DNA of 46,540 nucleotides from Chromobacterium aquaticum (GTDB taxonomy: Bacteria > Pseudomonadota > Gammaproteobacteria > Burkholderiales > Chromobacteriaceae): positions 1-46,540 of the forward strand of contig NZ_JAJOHW010000102.1 of the NCBI RefSeq assembly GCF_021129195.1. Reading direction: 5' to 3'. Shown here piece after piece: positions 46,200 to 46,540 of the stretch. The position numbers were made by a program, and so were the translations under genes. The stretch's first letter is position 1. Each line of letters starts with the position of its first letter. A model generated the notes under the pieces. It saw nothing but the letters and a program-made list of their open reading frames with translations. It searched no databases and was not told where the DNA came from.

Positions 46200-46219
46200 A
46201 GGCAGCCGGAGGGCTGCCT
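46200..46219 (+). promoter_or_regulatory. Perfect hairpin between sucA and sucB
   Basis: AGGCAGCC-GGAG-GGCTGCCT, an 8-bp stem 16 bp after the sucA stop and 16 bp before the sucB ATG. No T-run follows, so it is more likely an mRNA-stability or translation element than a terminator. Confidence 0.45.
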
Positions 46220-46235
46220 CTACATGGAGAAGAAC

Positions 46236-46540
46236 ATGCTGATTGAAGTCACCGTCCCGCAACTGCCCGAGTCCGTATCCGAAGCCACGCTGATGAGCTG
46301 GCACAAGAAGGTTGGCCAAGCCGTCAGCCGCGACGAGAACCTGATCGACCTGGAAACCGACAAGGTGGTGCTGGAACTGCCGGCGCCCCAGGCAGGCGTG
46401 ATCGTTGAAATCATCGTGGAAGACGGCGCCACCGTGGTGTCCGGCCAACTGATCGCCAAGATCGACACCGCCGCCAAGGCCGGTGACGTGGCTCCGGCCG
46501 CTGCAGCCGCTCCGGCTCCTGCCGCCGCCCCGGCACCCGC
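46236..46540 (+). CDS. sucB: 2-oxoglutarate dehydrogenase E2 (dihydrolipoyl succinyltransferase), truncated by window end
   Basis: Only the first 101 codons are in the window. The lipoyl domain is complete: MLIEVTVPQLPESVSEATLMSWHKKVGQAV, with the lipoylated Lys in DLETDKVVLELP, followed by an Ala/Pro-rich linker (from about residue 82) that continues past the edge. GGAGAAGAAC gives the ribosome-binding site before ATG 46236; an ATG at 46224 in the same frame is the alternative start. Second gene of sucAB. Confidence 0.95.
   Translation, partial: MLIEVTVPQLPESVSEATLMSWHKKVGQAVSRDENLIDLETDKVVLELPAPQAGVIVEIIVEDGATVVSGQLIAKIDTAAKAGDVAPAAAAAPAPAAAPAP

Overview
The window is about 46.5 kb of GC-rich, gene-dense chromosome. 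Protein sequences, operon order and the presence of rpoS (absent from Neisseria) point to a betaproteobacterium of the Neisseriales, most likely Chromobacterium or a close relative. This is inferred from recognised families, not from a database search. Nearly every gene is a housekeeping or metabolic gene with intact motifs.

Layout. 1-1.77 kb: 3' part of a TgpA-type membrane transglutaminase. 1.8-5.4 kb (minus): surE-pcm-nlpD-rpoS, the classical stationary-phase/repair cluster. 5.5-6.4 kb: nadA. 6.9-9.6 kb: a Pat/PatZ-type protein acetyltransferase. 9.7-11.6 kb: rpsP-rimM-trmD-rplS. 11.8-12.3 kb: an Ogt-type methyltransferase. 12.4-16.5 kb (minus): a stand-alone one-module NRPS (C-A-T-TE) with an MbtH-like partner, the only clear secondary-metabolism locus. 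17.1-18.0 kb: xerD. 18.2-20.8 kb (minus): clpS-clpA. 21.0 kb: cold-shock gene. 21.3-24.1 kb: mdtH, a LysR and a GntR/FCD regulator. 24.6-26.7 kb (minus): mtaD-ubiG. 26.9-29.7 kb: a membrane PAS-GGDEF-EAL protein. 29.7-31.7 kb: divergent LysR and aldo/keto reductase. 31.9-33.3 kb: a secreted His/Asp-rich protein and a YdhR-like protein. 33.4-36.1 kb (minus): prfB (with programmed frameshift)-lysS. 36.2-37.2 kb: mdh. 37.4-38.1 kb: GntR/UTRA regulator. 38.4-46.5 kb: TCA-cycle block sdhCDAB-sdhE-gltA, then sucA-sucB (sucB runs off the window).

The most unusual feature is a family of about 140-bp non-coding elements scattered between genes (6.6, 16.7, 18.0, 31.9 and 32.6-32.9 kb). They have inverted ends GAACCTGTT...AACAGGTTC, a central palindrome ATGTAC-N5-GTACAT and no transposase. 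One copy is cleanly inserted inside another, and its TAA target duplication lets the pre-insertion sequence be reconstructed. Another duplicates TGA, which is the stop codon of xerD. A third ends exactly at the stop codon of a secreted-protein gene. This looks like a MITE family with 3-bp TNA targets, as in the IS1031 group of the IS5 family.

Other points worth checking: a perfect stem-loop that hides the rpoS ribosome-binding site; a strong plus-strand terminator at 24.6 kb with no gene reading into it (small RNA, or antisense 3' UTR of the LysR gene); the orphan NRPS with a phenylalanine-like specificity code; and a GTCTTAT operator-like array between mdh and its divergent GntR gene.
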